A DNA stretch of 64,000 bases from Pseudomonas nabeulensis (lineage in GTDB: Bacteria > Pseudomonadota > Gammaproteobacteria > Pseudomonadales > Pseudomonadaceae), in contig NZ_QUZT01000002.1 in NCBI RefSeq assembly GCF_004682045.1, positions 62,001-126,000 of the forward strand, in the 5' to 3' direction. This document shows, piece by piece, positions 42,251-51,830 of the stretch. Position 1 is the first letter of the stretch. Each line of letters opens with the position of its first letter. The notes beneath the pieces are model-generated. The model saw nothing but the letters and a program-made list of their open reading frames with translations. It was not told the DNA's origin and did no database searches. A program made the position numbers and the translations under genes.

Positions 42251-42443
42251 GGTGGCGCTCTCGTCGGACGGACAGCGTGGCACTGTGATACTCCCGTTTC
42301 CGGGTGGATTCAAGGGGACAGGTCGCTGCAGTGCAAGAGTCGGTCGCCGCCGTGCGTTTTGTTGCCCCCCAAGCTGCGTAACGTGGCGTCACGGTGCACA
42401 AAGACACCGGCAACCACAATAACGACCTGCCGAGGGAATCACC

Positions 42444-43388
42444 ATGAACCGACTGATCAGCCGCTACGTGCTTGCGCTCAGCGCCAGCGCCCTCTTGAGC
42501 ACCAACGTGATGGCGGCCGACGCGGCATCTTGCCAGAACGTGCGCATGGGCGTGGTGAACTGGACCGACGTGATCGCCACCAGCGCCATGACCCAAGTGT
42601 TGCTCGATGGCCTCGGCTACAAGACCAAACAGACCAGCGCTTCCCAGCAGATCATCTTCGCCGGCATTCGCGACCAGCGCTTGGACCTGTTCCTGGGCTA
42701 CTGGAACCCACTGATGACCCAGACCATCACCCCGTTTGTCGACGCCAAGCAAGTCAAAGTCCTCGACAAACCCAGCCTGGAAGACGCGCGCGCCACCCTC
42801 GCTGTGCCGACTTACCTGGCGGACAAGGGCCTGAAAACCTTCGCCGATATCGCCAAGTTCGAAAAAGAACTGGGCGGCAAGATCTACGGGATCGAGCCGG
42901 GTTCGGGCGCCAATACGCAGATCAAGGCGATGATCGCCAAGAACCAATTCGGCCTGGGCAAGTTCCAGCTCGTCGAATCCAGCGAAGCCGGCATGCTCGC
43001 CGCCGTCGACCGTGCGGTACGCCGCAAGGAAGCCGTGGTGTTCTTTGGTTGGGCGCCGCACCCGATGAACGTCAACGTCGCCATGACCTACCTCACCGGC
43101 AGCGACGACGCCCTGGGCCCGAACGAAGGCATGGCCACCGTGTGGAGCGTGACCGCGCCGACCTACGCCGAACAGTGCCCCAACGTGCACAAACTGCTGA
43201 CCAACCTCACCTTCACCGCCGCCGACGAGAGCCGGATGATGCAGCCGTTGCTGGATCACAAGGACCCCATTGAATCCGCCAGGCAGTGGCTCAAGGATCA
43301 CCCACAAGACCAGGCACGCTGGCTGGAAGGCGTGACCACCTTCGACGGCAAACCGGCTGCGGCCAACCTGCAATTGACCAGCAAGTAA
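42444..43388 (+). CDS. caiX: Periplasmic carnitine-binding protein
   Basis: A 314-residue solute-binding protein of the ProX/OpuAC type. Signal peptide ending at NVMAAD, then [37 protein letters not shown] and [13 protein letters not shown], the Trp-rich aromatic box residues that hold a trimethylammonium group. It has no permease or ATPase of its own here and by known work shares CbcWV. RBS AGGGAAT upstream. First gene of the carnitine operon, divergent from cdhR. Confidence 0.9.
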   Translation: MNRLISRYVLALSASALLSTNVMAADAASCQNVRMGVVNWTDVIATSAMTQVLLDGLGYKTKQTSASQQIIFAGIRDQRLDLFLGYWNPLMTQTITPFVDAKQVKVLDKPSLEDARATLAVPTYLADKGLKTFADIAKFEKELGGKIYGIEPGSGANTQIKAMIAKNQFGLGKFQLVESSEAGMLAAVDRAVRRKEAVVFFGWAPHPMNVNVAMTYLTGSDDALGPNEGMATVWSVTAPTYAEQCPNVHKLLTNLTFTAADESRMMQPLLDHKDPIESARQWLKDHPQDQARWLEGVTTFDGKPAAANLQLTSK

Positions 43389-43461
43389 CCCAAACCCAAT
43401 CACCGCTTCGCAGCCGACACCGGCTGCGAACGGCACCACCACGCCTGTAAGGAACCGCCCC

Positions 43462-44349
43462 ATGAACCACGACGTCATCATCACCTGCGCACTCACCGGT
43501 GCTGGCGACACGACCAGCCGCAGCCCACACGTGCCGGTCACCCCCAAACAAATCGCCGCCGCTGCGGTGGAAGCCGCCAAGGCCGGTGCCACGGTTGTGC
43601 ACTGTCATGTGCGTGACCCCGAAACCGGCAAATTCAGCCGCGACGTCGCGCTGTACCGCGAGGTGATGGAGCGCATTCGCGAGGCCGACATCGACATCAT
43701 CGTCAACCTCACCGCTGGCATGGGCGGCGACCTGGAGATCGGCGGCGGCGAGAACCCGATGGAGTTCGGCCCCAACACTGACCTGGTCGGCCCGCTGACC
43801 CGCCTGGCCCACGTTGAAGAACTGCTGCCGGAAATCTGCACCCTGGACTGCGGCACCCTCAACTTCGGTGATGGCGACACCATCTACGTGTCCACGCCGG
43901 CCCAGCTGCGAGCAGGCGCCAAGCGCATTCAAGAGCTGGGTGTCAAAGCCGAGCTGGAAATCTTCGACACCGGCCACCTGTGGTTTGCCAAGCAGATGAT
44001 CAAGGAAGGCCTGCTCGACAACCCGTTGTTCCAACTGTGCCTGGGCATTCCATGGGGCGCACCGGCCGACACCACCACCATGAAGGCCATGGTCGACAAC
44101 CTGCCGGCCGATGCCGTGTGGGCAGGCTTTGGTATTGGCCGCATGCAGATGCCAATGGCGGCGCAAGCGGTGCTGCTGGGGGGCAATGTGCGGGTGGGGT
44201 TGGAGGACAACTTGTGGCTGGACAAAGGCGTGCTGGCCACCAATGGGCAGTTGGTGGAGCGGGCCAGTGAAATCCTCAGCCGCTTGGGTGCGCGTGTCAT
44301 GACCCCTGCCGAAGGCCGCAAAAAAATGGGCCTGACTAAACGCACTTAA
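43462..44349 (+). CDS. cdhC: 3-dehydrocarnitine cleavage enzyme (BKACE/DUF849)
   Basis: A 295-residue beta-keto acid cleavage enzyme that converts 3-dehydrocarnitine plus acetyl-CoA to betainyl-CoA and acetoacetate. Features of the family: [24 protein letters not shown], the metal-binding [12 protein letters not shown] (His-x-His) and [15 protein letters not shown] near the C-terminus with [11 protein letters not shown]. Follows caiX by 73 bases with GGAA upstream. A collapsed REP hairpin follows it, then cdhA. Confidence 0.92.
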   Translation: MNHDVIITCALTGAGDTTSRSPHVPVTPKQIAAAAVEAAKAGATVVHCHVRDPETGKFSRDVALYREVMERIREADIDIIVNLTAGMGGDLEIGGGENPMEFGPNTDLVGPLTRLAHVEELLPEICTLDCGTLNFGDGDTIYVSTPAQLRAGAKRIQELGVKAELEIFDTGHLWFAKQMIKEGLLDNPLFQLCLGIPWGAPADTTTMKAMVDNLPADAVWAGFGIGRMQMPMAAQAVLLGGNVRVGLEDNLWLDKGVLATNGQLVERASEILSRLGARVMTPAEGRKKMGLTKRT

Positions 44350-44353
44350 AAAT

Positions 44354-44379
44354 GTGGGAGGGGGCAAGCCCCCTCCCAC
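44354..44379. repeat. Collapsed REP hairpin between cdhC and cdhA
   Basis: GTGGGAGGGGGC and GCCCCCTCCCAC are complete 12-base arms around AA: two REP halves joined with the middle deleted. In the mRNA this is a very stable stem between operon genes and may protect the cdhC end or attenuate cdhA. Confidence 0.85.
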
Positions 44380-44412
44380 AGGGGTACATCACACTATTCA
44401 GGAATGTTGCCA

Positions 44413-45378
44413 ATGAGTTTTATCACCGAAATCAAAACCTTCGCCGCCCTCGGCAGTGGTGTCATCGGCAGCGGCTGGGTGTCCCGCGCCTTGGCCCACG
44501 GCCTCGATGTGGTCGCCTGGGACCCCGCCCCCGGCGCCGAAGCCGCCCTGCGCAAACGCGTTGCCAACGCCTGGGGCGCCCTGGAAAAACAAGGCCTGGC
44601 GCCCGGTGCTTCCCAAGACCGCCTGCGCTTTGTATCGACGATTGAAGAGTGCGTGAAAGACGCCGATTTCATCCAGGAAAGCGCCCCGGAGCGCCTGGAG
44701 CTGAAACTGGAATTGCACAGTAAGATCAGCGCAGCGGCCAAGCCGAATGCACTGATCGGCTCCAGCACATCGGGCCTGTTGCCCAGCGAGTTCTACGAGG
44801 GCTCGACCCACCCGGAACGCTGTGTGGTGGGTCATCCATTCAACCCGGTTTACCTGTTGCCGCTGGTGGAAGTGGTCGGCGGCAAGCACACAGCGCCGCA
44901 GGCGGTTCAAGCGGCAATCAAGGTGTACGAATCCCTCGGCATGCGCCCGCTGCATGTGCGCAAGGAAGTCCCCGGTTTTATCGCCGACCGCCTGCTGGAA
45001 GCGCTGTGGCGGGAGGCGCTGCATCTGGTCAATGACGGTGTGGCGACCACGGGGGAAATTGACGACGCCATACGCTTTGGCGCCGGCTTACGCTGGTCGT
45101 TCATGGGCACGTTCCTGACCTACACCTTGGCCGGTGGCGACGCGGGCATGCGCCACTTCATGGCGCAATTCGGCCCGGCGCTACAGTTGCCGTGGACGTA
45201 CCTGCCAGCACCGGAGCTGACCGATAAGCTGATTGATGATGTCGTCGAGGGCACCAGCGACCAGCTCGGCACACACAGCATTTCGGCGCTGGAGCGCTAT
45301 CGTGATGATTGCTTGTTGGCGGTGTTGGAGGCGGTAAAAACTACCAAGGCCAAGCACGGTATGAGCTTCGCCGAATAA
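44413..45378 (+). CDS. cdhA: L-carnitine 3-dehydrogenase
   Basis: A 321-residue 3-hydroxyacyl-CoA-dehydrogenase-like enzyme oxidising L-carnitine to 3-dehydrocarnitine with NAD. The N-terminal nucleotide turn is [20 protein letters not shown] (about 9–28), the catalytic-type His in [16 protein letters not shown], and the C-terminal helical domain has [15 protein letters not shown]. Start at 44413, nine bases after AGGA; the ATG at 44404 is too close to it. Catalyses the first chemical step of the pathway. Confidence 0.92.
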   Translation: MSFITEIKTFAALGSGVIGSGWVSRALAHGLDVVAWDPAPGAEAALRKRVANAWGALEKQGLAPGASQDRLRFVSTIEECVKDADFIQESAPERLELKLELHSKISAAAKPNALIGSSTSGLLPSEFYEGSTHPERCVVGHPFNPVYLLPLVEVVGGKHTAPQAVQAAIKVYESLGMRPLHVRKEVPGFIADRLLEALWREALHLVNDGVATTGEIDDAIRFGAGLRWSFMGTFLTYTLAGGDAGMRHFMAQFGPALQLPWTYLPAPELTDKLIDDVVEGTSDQLGTHSISALERYRDDCLLAVLEAVKTTKAKHGMSFAE

Positions 45379-45383
45379 CCCAA

Positions 45384-45471
45384 TGTGGGAGGGGGCTTGC
45401 CCCCGATGGCGGACTGTCAGTTGATACATCTGTAGCTGACCCACAGCTATCGGGGGCAAGCCCCCTCCCAC
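45384..45471. repeat. REP doublet, class A
   Basis: A full class A doublet in the cdhA–cdhB gap, so a third hairpin structure within one operon. The inner part nearly matches the copies at 30988 and 35094. Confidence 0.9.
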
Positions 45472-45492
45472 ATTTTTGACCGAGTACTAAGC

Positions 45493-45978
45493 ATGCCAGC
45501 ACTGACGACCTACACCACCACCCTCCAACCCGACTGGGTGGACTACAACGGCCACCTGCGCGACGCGTTCTACCTGCTGATCTTCAGCTACGCCACCGAT
45601 GCGCTGATGGACACACTGGGCCTGGACAGCCAGAACCGCGAAGCCAGCGGCCACTCGTTGTTCACGCTGGAGCTGCACCTAAACTACCTGCATGAAGTGA
45701 AACTGGGCGCCGAAGTGGAAGTACGCACTCAACTGATCGACCATGACGCCAAGCGCCTGCACCTCTATCACAGCCTGCATCTGACAAGTGATGAGAAGGA
45801 ACTGGCGGGCAACGAACAGATGCTGCTGCACGTCGATCTCGCTGGCCCGCAAGCAACCCCGTTCACCGAGACAACCCTGCAACGACTCACCGCCATCACT
45901 GCCGAGCAAACCGACCTGCCGCTGCCTGCCCTGCTCGGCCGGGTTATCGGCATAAAAAAAGCCCCGATCAAGCCGTGA
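45493..45978 (+). CDS. cdhB: Betainyl-CoA thioesterase
   Basis: A 161-residue hotdog-fold thioesterase releasing glycine betaine from betainyl-CoA. The signature WVDYNGHLRDAFYLLIFSYATDALM at the start has the Asp-Tyr-Asn-Gly-His loop of the 4HBT type (quoted in part), followed by LELHLNYLHEVKLGAEVEV. Last gene of the carnitine operon. Its 3' end overlaps a hairpin (45961–45990). Confidence 0.88.
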   Translation: MPALTTYTTTLQPDWVDYNGHLRDAFYLLIFSYATDALMDTLGLDSQNREASGHSLFTLELHLNYLHEVKLGAEVEVRTQLIDHDAKRLHLYHSLHLTSDEKELAGNEQMLLHVDLAGPQATPFTETTLQRLTAITAEQTDLPLPALLGRVIGIKKAPIKP

Positions 45979-45990
45979 CAAGATCGGGGC
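45953..45990 (-). terminator. Strong hairpin with U-run on the minus strand
   Basis: GCCCCGATC (45961–45969) pairs with GATCGGGGC (45982–45990). The eight-A run at 45953–45960 becomes a U-run on the minus strand, so the classical terminator points leftwards, towards transcripts coming from the gbdR side. On the plus strand, where cdhB ends, no U-run follows. It overlaps the last codons of cdhB. Confidence 0.7.
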
Positions 45991-46203
45991 AGAGTGCCTT
46001 GTGTGAGCGGTGCTTCGAGAGGGTGACCAAACCTTCAGGTTGCGTGCCTGGCATTCAGTGTGCCTATTACTTCTGTCGGTAAATGGCCCGAAAACGACAT
46101 GCTCATAGCCATCTGAGGCATTCGTGCAATCTGCCCTTGCCGACCGCTTGGGCGGCTACCAGAATCCCAGTCAAACCCCGCTCCCTTCACCAGGATAAAC
46201 GTC

Positions 46204-46467
46204 ATGATGCATGCGGATTTGATTGACCAGGATGACCTGCTGAGCCAGCTGCGCTCGTTGGGTTTCGAGGTGTCCAGCGGCGCGACTGCCGAGCAGGCGT
46301 GCGAGTGTGCCGTGCGCGGTTTGAGTGCGGCGCGGGCCAAGGCGCTCAAGGGCATGGTGGAGCAGATGTACACCGGCAGCGCGACGATCTTGCCGGCGGT
46401 GAGGCAGGCGATCGATAAGCAGTTGTTGCCGGCGCTTGTGCAGTTCAAGCAGAGCTCTGGGGCCTGA
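46204..46467 (+). CDS. Small hypothetical protein of 87 residues
   Basis: A helical soluble protein (LIDQDDLLSQLRSLGFEV, AEQACECAVRGLSAARAKALKGMVEQMY) with two close Cys and no signal peptide. AGGATAAACGTC lies just upstream, giving a fair ribosome site. It lies between cdhB and convergent gbdR. I do not recognise the family. Codon use is normal for the window and it has a clean stop, so it is probably real. A REP doublet follows nine bases after the stop. Confidence 0.6.
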   Translation: MMHADLIDQDDLLSQLRSLGFEVSSGATAEQACECAVRGLSAARAKALKGMVEQMYTGSATILPAVRQAIDKQLLPALVQFKQSSGA

Positions 46468-46476
46468 TAGATTGCT

Positions 46477-46549
46477 ATCGGGGGCAAGCCCCCTCCCACA
46501 TTTTTGAATGTATTCACAAATCAAGGGTGGGAGGGGGCTTGCCCCCGAT
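46477..46549. repeat. REP doublet, class A, reversed arrangement
   Basis: The ATCGGGGGC half comes first, the GTGGGAGGGGG half second, with 27 bases between; same order as at 6283 and 7904. Lies between two convergent genes. Confidence 0.88.
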
Positions 46550-46563
46550 GCAGGCGACTCGGT

Positions 46564-47667
46564 CTACAGCCTTACACTGGCAAACGTCGACTCATTGCGC
46601 GCCTGGCTCAACGCCGACATCGGCCCCGCCAGCGGTGACAACACCAGCGCCTGCGGAATCGGCATCATCGCCACTTGCTGGGTGGTGTTGGACCCCACAC
46701 GCTCATCCCGCGGCGGAATGCCGAAGTATTCGCGGTAGCACTTGGAAAAGTGCGGCGTGGACACGAAGCCACACACCGACGCCACTTCGATGATCGACAT
46801 CGGCGTTTGCTTGAGCAGTTGCCGTGCACGGATCAGGCGCAGCTTGAGGTAGTAGCGCGACGGCGAGCAGTGCAGGTATTTCTGGAACAGCCGCTCCAAC
46901 TGACGACGGGACACGGCGACGTACACCGCCAATTCGTCCAGGTCGATAGGCTCTTCCAGATTGGCTTCCATCAGCGCGACGATTTCCTGCAGTTTCGGCT
47001 GGTTGGTGCCGAGCATGTGCTTGAGCGGCACGCGCTGGTGATCCTGTTCGTTGCGGATGCGTTCGTACACAAACATCTCGGAGATCGCGGCGGACAGTTC
47101 ACGCCCGTGATCGCGGCTGATCAGGTGCAGCATCATGTCCAGCGGCGCGGTGCCGCCGGAGCTGGTGAAGCGGTTGCGGTCGAGGGTGAACAGGCGGGTG
47201 CTCATGGCCACACGCGGAAAGGCTTCCTGCATCGAGGCCAAACACTCCCAGTGCACGCTGCAATCAAAACCGTCCAGCAGACCGGCGCAGGCCAGGGCCC
47301 AACTGCCGGTGCACACCGCGCCCAAGCGGCGCGACTGGCGCGCCTGGCTTTGCAGCCACGACACATGCTCACGGGTGACCGTACGCTGAATACCCACGCC
47401 GCCGCACACGATCACCGTGTCCAGGGCCGGGGCTTTGTGCATGGAAGCATCGGGAGTGATTTGCAGACCGTCGCTGGCCCACACCTGGTTGCCGTCAACA
47501 CTCAAAGTGGTCCAGCGATACAGCTCGCGGCCAGAGAGTTGGTTGGCCATGCGCAGTGGTTCGACTGCGGAAGCCAGGGAAATCAGCGTGAAATTGTCCA
47601 GCAGCAAAAAGCCGATGGATTGAGGCGCACGGTTCTGGGGTTGGGCCCCTGAGTTGAACGACGTCAT
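46564..47667 (-). CDS. gbdR: Glycine betaine/dimethylglycine-responsive activator
   Basis: A 367-residue AraC-family regulator with a GATase1-like N-terminal domain (SIGFLLLDNFTLISLASAVEPLRMANQLSG; GAVCTGSWALACAGLLDGFDCSVHWE) and a C-terminal double HTH (LDELAVYVAVSRRQLERLFQ; IIEVASVCGFVSTPHFSKCYREYFGIPPRDER), plus a ~45-residue tail. By established work GbdR binds glycine betaine or dimethylglycine and activates gbcAB, dgcAB, sox, cbcXWV and other genes of this window. Its place between carnitine genes and sdaB is as in PAO1. Confidence 0.93.
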   Translation of the reverse strand: MTSFNSGAQPQNRAPQSIGFLLLDNFTLISLASAVEPLRMANQLSGRELYRWTTLSVDGNQVWASDGLQITPDASMHKAPALDTVIVCGGVGIQRTVTREHVSWLQSQARQSRRLGAVCTGSWALACAGLLDGFDCSVHWECLASMQEAFPRVAMSTRLFTLDRNRFTSSGGTAPLDMMLHLISRDHGRELSAAISEMFVYERIRNEQDHQRVPLKHMLGTNQPKLQEIVALMEANLEEPIDLDELAVYVAVSRRQLERLFQKYLHCSPSRYYLKLRLIRARQLLKQTPMSIIEVASVCGFVSTPHFSKCYREYFGIPPRDERVGSNTTQQVAMMPIPQALVLSPLAGPMSALSQARNESTFASVRL

Positions 47668-48081
47668 CGCGGTATCTCCTCACACAAAGCGGGTGATGGC
47701 CTCAGGCGAGGCTCTTGTTATTGCGCTCTTCATCTGGTGCAGAGAGAGGCTTTGAATTGATAGAGCAAATGCCATGCCTAAACTTGAATGGCCGTCCAAT
47801 AACTCCTAAAAACGACCTTTTGACGCGTCTAGATAAGCCCGCGCCGGAAGTATGGATATGGCCAGAATTGGCGGTAGGAATGAGCCCGCCCAACGGGTGT
47901 GAGCAGTTCGGTAGCACTTGTGGGAAGGCGCTTTGGGGCTGTAGGAGAAGTCTGTCACCCAGAGCACAGAGAGACAGTCGTTAGGCAGGAAATCGTTTGG
48001 GAGCTACTTATCTGTTTGCGACGCGCTAAAAGGTGGCGCTTTTGGTTTGGGTGGGCACTTTGTGAGCAGGGCATTTACTTT
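47668..48081. other. Gene-poor AT-richer gap upstream of gbdR
   Basis: A 414-base stretch between divergent-side gbdR and the sdaB 3' end. It contains the gbdR promoter region. An open frame of 89 codons (47715–47984, plus) has no ribosome site, lies mainly over the gbdR leader and shows no recognised motif, so I do not call it. Base use is less GC-rich than around it; nothing else seen. Confidence 0.6.
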
Positions 48082-48173
48082 GTGGCGAGGGAGCTTGCTC
48101 CCGCTGGAGTGCGAAGCGCTCCCAAGATTTTGGGGCCGCTTCGCAGCCCAGCGGGAGCAAGCTCCCTCGCCAC
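48082..48173. repeat. REP doublet, class C
   Basis: A third REP type, opening GTGGCGAGGGAGC and ending in its reverse complement, with a GC-rich internal hairpin around AAGATTTTGGGG. Nearly identical over its whole length to the copy at 59560, differing by one inserted T and one substitution. Confidence 0.9.
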
Positions 48174-48187
48174 AGAAGCCGACCACA

Positions 48188-49564
48188 TCAGCATTCGACG
48201 GCACTCACCGCCAACCCACCCCGCGATGTCTCCTTGTATTTGTCATGCATATCCGCCCCGGTATCGCGCATAGTGCGGATCACCCGGTCCAGGGAGATAA
48301 AGTGCTGGCCGTCCCCACGCAACGCCATCTGCGCTGCGTTGATCGCCTTCACCGCCGCAATCGCATTGCGCTCGATGCACGGCACTTGCACCAGCCCGCC
48401 CACCGGATCGCAGGTGAGACCCAGGTTGTGTTCCAGGCCGATCTCGGCAGCGTTGCACAGTTGCTCCGGCGTAGCACCGAGGATTTCCGCCAGCCCGGCA
48501 GCGGCCATGGCGCAGGCCGAACCGACTTCACCCTGGCAACCCACTTCGGCACCGGAGATCGAGGCGTTCTTCTTGCACAGGATGCCTATCGCCGCCGCGC
48601 CGAGCATGTAATCCACGACGTTGGCTTCGGTGACTTCCTCGCTGAATTTCATGAAGTAATGCAGCACAGCCGGAATGATGCCCGCAGCACCGTTGGTAGG
48701 CGCAGTGACCATGCGCCCGCCGGCAGCGTTTTCTTCATTGACCGCCAACGCGAACAGGTTCACCCATTCCATGGCGCTCAAGGTCGAGCCGATCACATTC
48801 GGCTTGTTCAACTCTTGCAGGCTGCGGTGCAACTTGGCCGCGCGCCGACGCACATTAAGACCGCCCGGCAAGATGCCCTCGTGCTTGAGGCCTTGCTCCA
48901 CGCAATCTTGCATCGCGTGCCAAAGCTTCAGCAGGCCGCTGCGAATTTCCTCTTCGGAGCGCCAGACCTTTTCATTCGCCAGCATCAATTCGGCGACGCG
49001 CAGGTTGTGGGTCTTGCACAGCTGCAACAGCTCCACCGCGCTGGAAAAATCATAGGGCAATACGGTGCGGTCCATATCCGCCACGCCGCTTTGCGCCTGG
49101 GCTTCATCCACCACAAAACCGCCGCCCACTGAATAGTAGGTATCCCGGTGCAATTCGCCGTTATCGCCATACACCACCAGGGTCATGGCATTGGGGTGAA
49201 ACGGCAGGTTTTCGTCGAGCAGACGCATGTCCCTTGCCCACACAAACGGCACCGGCAGACGCCCGTCCAACAGCAACGTGTCGGTCTCGCGCAGGGTGTG
49301 GATATGCAGGCCGATTTGCGACGGATCGATTGCGTCCGGCCACTCGCCCATCAGGCCCATGATGGTCGCGGTGTCACTGCCGTGGCCGATGCCGGTGGCC
49401 GACAATGAGCCGTAGAGCTGAACTTCTACGCGCCGCACTTGTTCCAACACCTCACGTTCACGTAAACCTTGAACGAACAACGCCGCGGCGCGCATGGGGC
49501 CGACGGTGTGAGAACTCGAAGGCCCGATGCCGATCTTGAACAGGTCGAAAACGCTGATAGCCAT
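48188..49564 (-). CDS. sdaB: L-serine ammonia-lyase
   Basis: A 458-residue single-chain Fe-S enzyme converting L-serine to pyruvate and ammonia. N-terminal beta-type domain ([26 protein letters not shown]), then the alpha part with cluster cysteines in the regions [23 protein letters not shown] and [19 protein letters not shown]. Start at 49564, with GAGGAG about 11 bases upstream; a longer frame to 49609 is less likely. It drains the serine made by GlyA into central metabolism. Neighbour of gbdR and cbcXWV as in PAO1. Confidence 0.93.
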   Translation of the reverse strand: MAISVFDLFKIGIGPSSSHTVGPMRAAALFVQGLREREVLEQVRRVEVQLYGSLSATGIGHGSDTATIMGLMGEWPDAIDPSQIGLHIHTLRETDTLLLDGRLPVPFVWARDMRLLDENLPFHPNAMTLVVYGDNGELHRDTYYSVGGGFVVDEAQAQSGVADMDRTVLPYDFSSAVELLQLCKTHNLRVAELMLANEKVWRSEEEIRSGLLKLWHAMQDCVEQGLKHEGILPGGLNVRRRAAKLHRSLQELNKPNVIGSTLSAMEWVNLFALAVNEENAAGGRMVTAPTNGAAGIIPAVLHYFMKFSEEVTEANVVDYMLGAAAIGILCKKNASISGAEVGCQGEVGSACAMAAAGLAEILGATPEQLCNAAEIGLEHNLGLTCDPVGGLVQVPCIERNAIAAVKAINAAQMALRGDGQHFISLDRVIRTMRDTGADMHDKYKETSRGGLAVSAVEC

Positions 49565-49968
49565 TGCCGTGGAACTCCTCGATAAGCACGGGCTACCTGC
49601 TACGCTCAATCCGCCCGAATAGCGGCATCATCTAGCTTTTGTTGCCCGTCACGGCGTCTCACACCGACGTAACCATGCTCACTAACGCCGCCCTCGTGCG
49701 AACAGGCGTTTTGGCCGTTTTTAGCGGTGCAGAAGGGTAAAAACCTTGGTTTTGCCCCTGGAAAAATCTGTAAGCGACGTCACCGACACTGGATACGACC
49801 ATCCCTGTACTGGTTACGACGCCCCCTGTAGGCGTCAGATTTTCACTGGTACATGATCAGTCTCGACTCGTTTGCAAGGCGCCGTGCCAGAGCTGTCATC
49901 GCACGCTCGAACGCAACACTTATAAAGCGCGGTAAATGCCGCCAGAAAACACACAGGAGTCTAGCCCC
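49565..49968. promoter_or_regulatory. Divergent sdaB/cbcX regulatory region
   Basis: A 404-base gap. GGGTAAAAACC at 49735 and GGTTTTGCCC ending 49757 form a hairpin. The short motif CGACGT followed by AACC or CACC recurs (49670, 49776), with related TTACGACG near 49819. As cbcXWV and sdaB are known GbdR targets, these could be operator halves, but I cannot confirm this by eye. Confidence 0.4.
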
Positions 49969-50916
49969 ATGAAAGGTTCACCCTCGTTGTTATTGGCCGC
50001 CATGCTGAGTCTGCCAGTCCTGGCGAACGCTGCAGAACCGGCTCAATGCCAGACCGTCAACTTCTCCGATGTCGGCTGGACCGACATCACCGTCACCACC
50101 GCGACCACCAGCGAAGTCCTCAAGGGCCTGGGCTACAAGCCGCGCACCACGATGATTTCGGTTCCGGTGACCTACAAGTCCCTGGCCGACGGCAAGAACA
50201 TGGACATCTTCCTCGGCAACTGGATGCCGACCATGGAAAACGACATCAAGCAGTACCGTGATGCCGGCACCGTGGAAACCGTGCGCGCCAACCTGGAGAA
50301 CGCCAAGTACACCCTGGCGGTGCCCGAGGCGCTGTACAACAAAGGCCTGAAAGACTTCGCCGACATCGCCAAATTCAAGGACGAACTGGGCGGCAAGATC
50401 TACGGCATCGAGCCGGGTAACGACGGCAACCGCACCATCCAGACGCTGATCGACAAAGACGCCTTCGGCCTGAAAACCGCAGGCTTCAAAGTGGTCGAGT
50501 CCAGCGAAGCCGGCATGCTCTCCCAGGTTGAACGTGCCTCCAAGCGCGACCAGGCCATCGTGTTCCTCGGCTGGGAACCTCACCCGATGAACACCCGCTT
50601 CAAGATGAAGTACCTGACCGGTGGTGACGACTCGTTCGGCCCCAACTACGGCCAGGCCACCATCTATACCAATACCCGCAAGGGCTACTCCGAAGAATGC
50701 AGCAACGTGGGCCAGTTGCTGAAAAACCTGTCGTTCACCCTGAACATGGAAAGCACCCTGATGGGCAAAGTGCTGGACGACAAACAAAAGCCTGACGCCG
50801 CCGCCAAGGCCTGGCTCAAGGCCAACCCGCAAGTGCTCGACACCTGGCTCGCCGGTGTCACCACCGTTGATGGCAAACCAGGACTCGACGCCGTAAAAGC
50901 CTACCTCGCCAAGTAA
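49969..50916 (+). CDS. cbcX: Choline-binding periplasmic protein
   Basis: A 315-residue ProX/OpuAC-type binding protein. Signal peptide MKGSPSLLLAAMLSLPVLANAAE, then VGWTDITVTTATTSEVLKGLGY, FLGNWMPTMENDIKQY and FLGWEPHPMNTRF, whose Trp residues form the ligand box. AGGAG lies ten bases before the ATG at 49969. First gene of the cbcXWV transporter. CaiX is its paralogue; here the aromatic motifs differ in keeping with another ligand. Confidence 0.9.
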   Translation: MKGSPSLLLAAMLSLPVLANAAEPAQCQTVNFSDVGWTDITVTTATTSEVLKGLGYKPRTTMISVPVTYKSLADGKNMDIFLGNWMPTMENDIKQYRDAGTVETVRANLENAKYTLAVPEALYNKGLKDFADIAKFKDELGGKIYGIEPGNDGNRTIQTLIDKDAFGLKTAGFKVVESSEAGMLSQVERASKRDQAIVFLGWEPHPMNTRFKMKYLTGGDDSFGPNYGQATIYTNTRKGYSEECSNVGQLLKNLSFTLNMESTLMGKVLDDKQKPDAAAKAWLKANPQVLDTWLAGVTTVDGKPGLDAVKAYLAK

Positions 50917-50984
50917 TCCGTTGTCCCCGGGGCGGTGCGCTGCCCCGGGATGTTTTCCCTCTTCGCATGTGGACATTCACTACC

Positions 50985-51830
50985 ATGCTGACTGAACAGA
51001 AAATCCCACTAGGCCAGTACATCGCTGCCTTCGTCGATTGGTTGACCCAACACGGTGCCAACTACTTCGACGCAATCGCATCGACCCTGGAAACGATGAT
51101 CCACGGCGTGACGTTCGCGCTGACCTGGTTCAATCCGCTGGCATTGATCGGTCTGATTGCGCTGCTGGCTCACTTTATTCAACGCAAATGGGGCCTGACG
51201 GTGTTCGTCATCGCCTCCTTCCTGCTGATCCTCAACCTGGGGTACTGGCAGGAAACCATGGAGACCCTGGCGCAAGTGCTGTTCGCCACCCTGGTCTGCG
51301 TGGTCATCGGTGTGCCGCTGGGCATTGTTGCCGCGCACAAACCGTTGTTCTACACCATGATGCGGCCGGTGCTCGATCTGATGCAGACCGTACCGACCTT
51401 CGTCTACCTCATCCCTACCCTGACCCTCTTCGGGCTGGGTGTGGTGCCCGGTTTGATCTCCACGGTGGTGTTCGCGATTGCCGCGCCCATCCGCCTGACC
51501 TACCTGGGTATCCGCGACGTTCCCCAAGAGCTGCTCGACGCCGGCAAAGCCTTTGGTTGCTCGCGCCGTCAGTTGCTCTCGCGCATCGAACTGCCTCACG
51601 CCATGCCGAGCATCGCTGCCGGTATTACCCAATGCATCATGCTGTCGCTGTCGATGGTGGTGATCGCGGCCCTGGTGGGCGCCGACGGTCTCGGCAAACC
51701 GGTGGTCAACGCACTCAACACCGCTGACATTGCCCTGGGCTTCGAAGCGGGCCTGGCCATCGTCTTGCTCGCCATCATGCTCGACCGCATCTGCAAACAA
51801 CCCGACGCCAAAGTAGGGGGTGATGCATGA
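50985..51830 (+). CDS. cbcW: Quaternary amine ABC transporter permease
   Basis: A 281-residue inner-membrane permease of the ProW type with about six helices and the EAA loop (DVPQELLDAGKAFGCSRRQLLSRIELPHAMPSIAAG). By known work CbcW and CbcV form a core shared by CbcX, CaiX and BetX for choline, carnitine and betaine. The start is uncertain: ATG at 50985 or at 50967, neither with a strong ribosome site. It overlaps cbcV by four bases (ATGA). Confidence 0.92.
   Translation: MLTEQKIPLGQYIAAFVDWLTQHGANYFDAIASTLETMIHGVTFALTWFNPLALIGLIALLAHFIQRKWGLTVFVIASFLLILNLGYWQETMETLAQVLFATLVCVVIGVPLGIVAAHKPLFYTMMRPVLDLMQTVPTFVYLIPTLTLFGLGVVPGLISTVVFAIAAPIRLTYLGIRDVPQELLDAGKAFGCSRRQLLSRIELPHAMPSIAAGITQCIMLSLSMVVIAALVGADGLGKPVVNALNTADIALGFEAGLAIVLLAIMLDRICKQPDAKVGGDA

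Noticed and set aside
47715..47984. 89-codon open frame upstream of gbdR
   Set aside because: No ribosome site, no motif, and it lies in the region needed for the gbdR promoter.
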